Position numbers and translations under genes: made by a program
Part shown: positions 61,018 through 64,000 of the stretch, in pieces
How positions within the stretch are numbered: the stretch's first letter is position 1
Layout of the letters: each line of letters begins with the position of its first letter
NCBI GenBank assembly: GCA_038225555.1
Contig: JBBRRB010000026.1
Span: 24,936-88,935, forward strand
DNA: 64,000 nt
Reading direction: 5' to 3'
From: JANXQZ01 sp038225555
Lineage (GTDB): Bacteria; Acidobacteriota; Terriglobia; Bryobacterales; Bryobacteraceae
Notes under the pieces: generated by a model
Told to the model about the DNA's origin: nothing
The model's database searches: none
What the model saw: only the letters and a program-made list of their open reading frames with translations

Positions 61018-61761
61018 TCAAACTGCCGAATTGGCGGTCGCCGAGCGGCCCACGTTGCAAAGGTGGCCGGCGAGCAGACGGTCGCGGAGGCGGATGTGGG
61101 ACTTGATTTGCGCGATTGAAAAAACGAAGCCATCTTCGGACGGGGCGTAGGTGAAAGGCTGGCTGGGGGCCTCGGCTGCGGCTGCGGCTTTCTGTTCCTT
61201 TTCGAAGGCTTGCTCTTCCATTTCGTAGATCAGGACGGCTTCGCGCATTTCTTTTTCTTCGCGGAGCTTGCGCGCGGCCTGGATTTCGGTGATCTGCTTG
61301 AGGAGCTTGGCGGCTCGGTTGGCGAGGCGGGTTTCGTAGAGGCTGATGTTTTTGAGGGTCTCGGAGTGGAGATGGAAATTCTTGGCTTCGACGAAGGTAT
61401 CGTGGGCCGGGGCGCATTCGGTGTCGATGGAGCCAGTCTGGTCGTTGACGGTGAGGGAGAGCTTGACCTTTTCGATAGCGGCGGAGTGGTTTATGCGCCA
61501 ATTGACATCGGCGTACTGGTGGACGAGGTTGCGTTCGACGATGCCCTGGGACTTCATTTCAAGATGGAAAGCGTTGGTGAAGTTCATGTATTCCGGCATG
61601 GCGGCTTCGGGAAGGACGAAGATTTGGCCGGTGAGCCAATGGCGGCCAGCGTTGAGGGAGGAGGCGCGCTTGCCTTCGGCGGTTTTGGGTCCGGTGGACT
61701 TTTGGGCATTCTCGCGATTGATTTCGGCGCGGGATCTGGATTGCTTGGAATGTTGTTTCAT
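61018..61761 (-). CDS. Acidobacterial 'STGPKT' family protein, unknown function
   Basis: A 247-residue soluble protein. The N-terminus SRAEINRENAQKSTGPKTAEGKRASSLNAGRHWLTG is the hallmark of a family that recurs in Solibacter-like genomes, usually as RANAQxSTGPxTxEGKAxSSxNALxHGLTG. A coiled-coil-rich segment follows (AKLLKQITEIQAARKLREEKEMREAVLIYEMEEQAFEKEQK). I use the ATG at 61761; the frame is open to 61857. No ribosome-binding site is clear for either. The function is unknown; basic N-terminus plus coiled coil suggest DNA or RNA contact, which is inference. Confidence 0.75.
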   Translation of the reverse strand: MKQHSKQSRSRAEINRENAQKSTGPKTAEGKRASSLNAGRHWLTGQIFVLPEAAMPEYMNFTNAFHLEMKSQGIVERNLVHQYADVNWRINHSAAIEKVKLSLTVNDQTGSIDTECAPAHDTFVEAKNFHLHSETLKNISLYETRLANRAAKLLKQITEIQAARKLREEKEMREAVLIYEMEEQAFEKEQKAAAAAEAPSQPFTYAPSEDGFVFSIAQIKSHIRLRDRLLAGHLCNVGRSATANSAV

Positions 61762-61993
61762 GAAGGAAGGGTAGCGGAGGGTTGGGCGGGGAGGAGGGGG
61801 ATTCATGTTGTAAGTTGTTGATTGGAGTGTGGAAGATTGTTTTAGGTTTGTTGGCATCGGCTTTTGGGCGGGCGAGAAACTGATCGATGGCCGATTGCCA
61901 GGCGGTCGCCAGGTTGGTAACTTGTCGCCGTGGGCCTGCGGCTCTCGTAGGCGCTAACTTGGGTAAAAACATACTTGACTCATCAGGTGCGTT

Positions 61994-63772
61994 ATGATTA
62001 ACTATGCTCAGGCCGCACCTAAATTAACATACCCATTCGATTCGCCTTTTCGATGGGGAGCCGGTGTCCCGAGTACAGGAGAAACAAACTTGATTAATCT
62101 CGTATACCCCGCGCTTCTTGACCTCTTTAGAGAGCACATCGACCCAAATCGGTCAGAGAGCGCATCCATGTTGATTTGGTATCTCCAGAGCTATTATCGA
62201 CTTGATGAGGAAGAGGCAATTGCTTCAGTTTGTGACCAAAGGGGTGACAAGGGTGTGGATGGGATTTATGTCAACGATGACAATAAAACCATCACTATTT
62301 TTCAGGCGAGAATAAGTCAGAAAACAAACAGCACAGTGGGCGACAAAGACTTACGTGAATTTGCGGGCACAATGACCCAGTTCTCCAGTTCCGAGTCGGT
62401 TAAGGCTGTTGCCGAATCCGCAAAAAATGTCTTGTTAGGCAAACTGATTACCCGCCTAGACTTGATGAACAAGACGGCCACACACGAACTTAGAGGGGAG
62501 TTTATATCGAATATAGATTCGGACAGAAATGGCGACGACTTCTTGGCGCTCGCTCCCCAGATGACTTTTTTGGGAAAGACAGCTCTGATGGATTCTTACA
62601 TCTCCGACAGCCGACAGCCAGTAATCCACGCCGAGATGGATTTCGATATTGGCGGGTTTAACGTAACGGAGTACGCTGTTGATGCGAGTACAAAAACAAT
62701 AGTCGCACCTGTCCGGGCAAACGAATTGGTAAAACTAGAAGGCATCGCAAACCAGTCGTTATTCGACCATAATGTTCGCGGCCCTCTTGGCAATACTGCC
62801 GTAAACAAAGACATCACTAAAAGCATTAAAAACAAGAGTCTCCACAGGCTTTTCCCTCTGTTTCACAATGGCATTACTGTCGTTTGTCGCAAGGCGACCA
62901 TAGAAGGTAACAAATTGACGACTGGAGAATATTTTGTGGTTAACGGCTGCCAGAGTCTCACTGCGTTATTTAATAACCGCAAGCACTTGACCGATGATCT
63001 CCGCATTCTAACGAAGTTCGTCAGGATGGACGACCCTACGTCTGAAGCCGCGAACATGGTTACTCGTTACTCAAATAACCAAAATAGCCCCAAGCCTAGG
63101 GACTTTATGTCGAATAACAAGTTGCAGGTTATTCTTCAAAATGAGGTTCACAAGTATTATGATGGTAAATATTATTTTGAGATCAAGCGCGGTGAATTAG
63201 GGAGCGGGTCCAAGATCACTAATGAGGAATCTGGTCTTCTCATGTTGGCCTTTGATCTTAGACAGCCGTGGGCCACGCATCGAAAATATCAGTTATTCGA
63301 GGACAACATGTACGCGGACGTGTTTGGTCGCCCGGCAGTGACGGCAGATCGAATAATATTGTGCGAAGTAATCCGAGAAGAGGCCGATAAGGCAAGAACA
63401 GAGATAGCCAACAAACTTTTCGGAAGGTATATTCTCACACGTTACCTGCTTGTCTATCTTCTCCGAGAGATTCTAGAGAACAGTGAAATTGGCAAAAGCG
63501 TTATTTCAACGCCAAAGACATTTGTAAGAGAGGCGTCTGATAGAAATCGATTTCAGGGATGTATCGGCACTATATTAAAGGACTTGGTAGTTGATATTAA
63601 TAGTGAGGTTCAGGAATCTGGCAAGGACTTTGACTACCGGGACAAGTTAAGAGATGAAGCCTGGATACAGCAGATCCGTCGCAGTATAGTCACGCTGTAC
63701 CAAAAGCTCGTTGGTCGCGGAACAATAAGGTCATTCGGAGACGAGTGGGAATCTACGCAGCCAACCCCGTAA
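61994..63772 (+). CDS. AIPR-family protein (abortive phage infection)
   Basis: A 592-residue protein with the AIPR domain: NVRGPLGNTAVNKDI (about 260-275), then SLHRLFPLFHNGITVVCRKA and EYFVVNGCQSLTALF, which are the family blocks. The N-terminal part has GDKGVDGIYVNDDNKTITIFQAR, with Asp89, Gln104 and Arg106 placed like a PD-(D/E)xK-type nuclease core in which Gln replaces the acidic residue. Relatives are linked to abortive-infection phage defence. The gene is clearly AT-richer than its neighbours and sits beside an insertion-sequence end, so it was probably acquired. No restriction-modification genes are next to it in this window. Confidence 0.88.
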   Translation: MINYAQAAPKLTYPFDSPFRWGAGVPSTGETNLINLVYPALLDLFREHIDPNRSESASMLIWYLQSYYRLDEEEAIASVCDQRGDKGVDGIYVNDDNKTITIFQARISQKTNSTVGDKDLREFAGTMTQFSSSESVKAVAESAKNVLLGKLITRLDLMNKTATHELRGEFISNIDSDRNGDDFLALAPQMTFLGKTALMDSYISDSRQPVIHAEMDFDIGGFNVTEYAVDASTKTIVAPVRANELVKLEGIANQSLFDHNVRGPLGNTAVNKDITKSIKNKSLHRLFPLFHNGITVVCRKATIEGNKLTTGEYFVVNGCQSLTALFNNRKHLTDDLRILTKFVRMDDPTSEAANMVTRYSNNQNSPKPRDFMSNNKLQVILQNEVHKYYDGKYYFEIKRGELGSGSKITNEESGLLMLAFDLRQPWATHRKYQLFEDNMYADVFGRPAVTADRIILCEVIREEADKARTEIANKLFGRYILTRYLLVYLLREILENSEIGKSVISTPKTFVREASDRNRFQGCIGTILKDLVVDINSEVQESGKDFDYRDKLRDEAWIQQIRRSIVTLYQKLVGRGTIRSFGDEWESTQPTP

Positions 63773-63786
63773 TATTATGGAGGCAT

Positions 63787-63882
63787 ATGAAACATTCAGC
63801 CGAGTACGACGCCTTTACGAGCCTAGTAGACCGCGTGCTAGCCGTCCCGCATGGCGAGATCTTCGGCGTGCTCGAAGAATGA
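63787..63882 (+). CDS. Tiny ORF, apparently truncated small protein
   Basis: A 31-residue frame MKHSAEYDAFTSLVDRVLAVPHGEIFGVLEE with GGAGG three bases before its ATG. The first 24 residues resemble the N-terminus of small acidobacterial proteins that are usually about 50 residues long and continue after the VPHxEI motif. Here the sequence after GEI changes and stops within the presumed insertion-sequence end. It is therefore probably a broken copy. The start lies 15 bases after the AIPR stop. Confidence 0.5.
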   Translation: MKHSAEYDAFTSLVDRVLAVPHGEIFGVLEE

Positions 63883-64000
63883 CCCACCTGTGCTTTCCAA
63901 AAATGACCCAGGCAGTCTGAACTGAGACACAACTCACTGGGCCTGGCGCCCGGTGCGCCCCCGCAGTTTCCGTTAGATTGTGAGTTGCTGTGAGCCGGAG
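63871..64000. mobile_element. Probable insertion-sequence end (partial)
   Basis: AATGACCCA occurs twice in the same orientation, at 63878-63886 and 63902-63910, with a 24-base period. Short direct repeats of this kind near the tip are typical of IS21-type terminal regions. No transposase frame is visible before the window ends, so only the left tip would be inside. The stop of the tiny ORF falls in the first copy. Confidence 0.4.

Noticed and set aside
61210..61821. Plus-strand frame of 203 residues rich in Gly and Glu
   Set aside because: Antisense shadow of the STGPKT-family gene; its low complexity follows from that gene's codon bias.

Overview
The window looks like a chromosomal segment of an acidobacterium of the Bryobacterales type (relatives of Candidatus Solibacter). 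This is an inference from content: a Kelch protein ending in the Solibacter-type C-terminal domain (TIGR03437-like), a protein of the 'INRxNAQxSTGPKT' family, a propeller-type sensor histidine kinase, DUF1501, DUF1080 and Gfo/Idh/MocA proteins with Tat-like leaders, a DUF5117/DUF5118-type zinc metalloprotease, and a GC-rich sequence. Most of the window reads as ordinary chromosome. Only the right end (about 61.9-64.0 kb) is clearly AT-richer and looks acquired.

Layout. 0-11 kb: the tail of a membrane protein, a DUF72/gamma-glutamyltransferase-like pair, an S8 protease with an NSVWGT repeat tail, a 13-blade sensor kinase, a DUF1080 protein, a metal-binding-motif protein and tRNA-Val(UAC). 11-21 kb: a sigma factor/Ser-Thr kinase pair, an acyltransferase, a glyoxalase-like protein, tilS, ftsH, a HAD phosphatase, two small membrane proteins and a TolC-like protein. 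21-30.3 kb: DUF1501, an oxidoreductase, a beta-carbonic-anhydrase-like protein, secreted and outer-membrane proteins, and an ECF sigma/anti-sigma pair. 30.3-44.2 kb: an EF-G paralogue, ku, a TIM-barrel epimerase, two mini zinc-site proteins, a TPR protein, a five-POTRA outer-membrane protein, and the co-directional chain recO-glyQ-glyS-ppdK. 44-47 kb: an S9 peptidase.

47-53.8 kb is a cytochrome c maturation (System I) cluster: ccmE, ccmF, ccmH, a CcmI-like zinc-ribbon protein, an unrecognised membrane-anchored protein, ccmA, ccmB, ccmC and ccmD. Its CcmE carries Cys instead of the usual haem-binding His, its CcmH has an expanded Cys motif, and no ccmG is present. A palindromic repeat element sits inside the operon at the 5' end of the unrecognised gene. 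An enolase-superfamily gene follows ccmD with a 4-base overlap.

55-61 kb: an HTH protein plus ParA-like ATPase pair, then an operon on the minus strand of zinc metalloprotease, response regulator and histidine kinase. 61-64 kb: the STGPKT-family gene, an AIPR-family putative phage-defence gene with foreign base composition, a tiny ORF that runs into what looks like an insertion-sequence end, and the window edge.

No stretch longer than 300 bases lacks a gene. The longest gaps (about 4997-5247, 37696-37949 and the non-coding part of 50373-50571) hold only promoter-type sequence or the repeat described. Several gene starts were moved from the longest open frame to a better ribosome-binding site or signal peptide; each case is stated.
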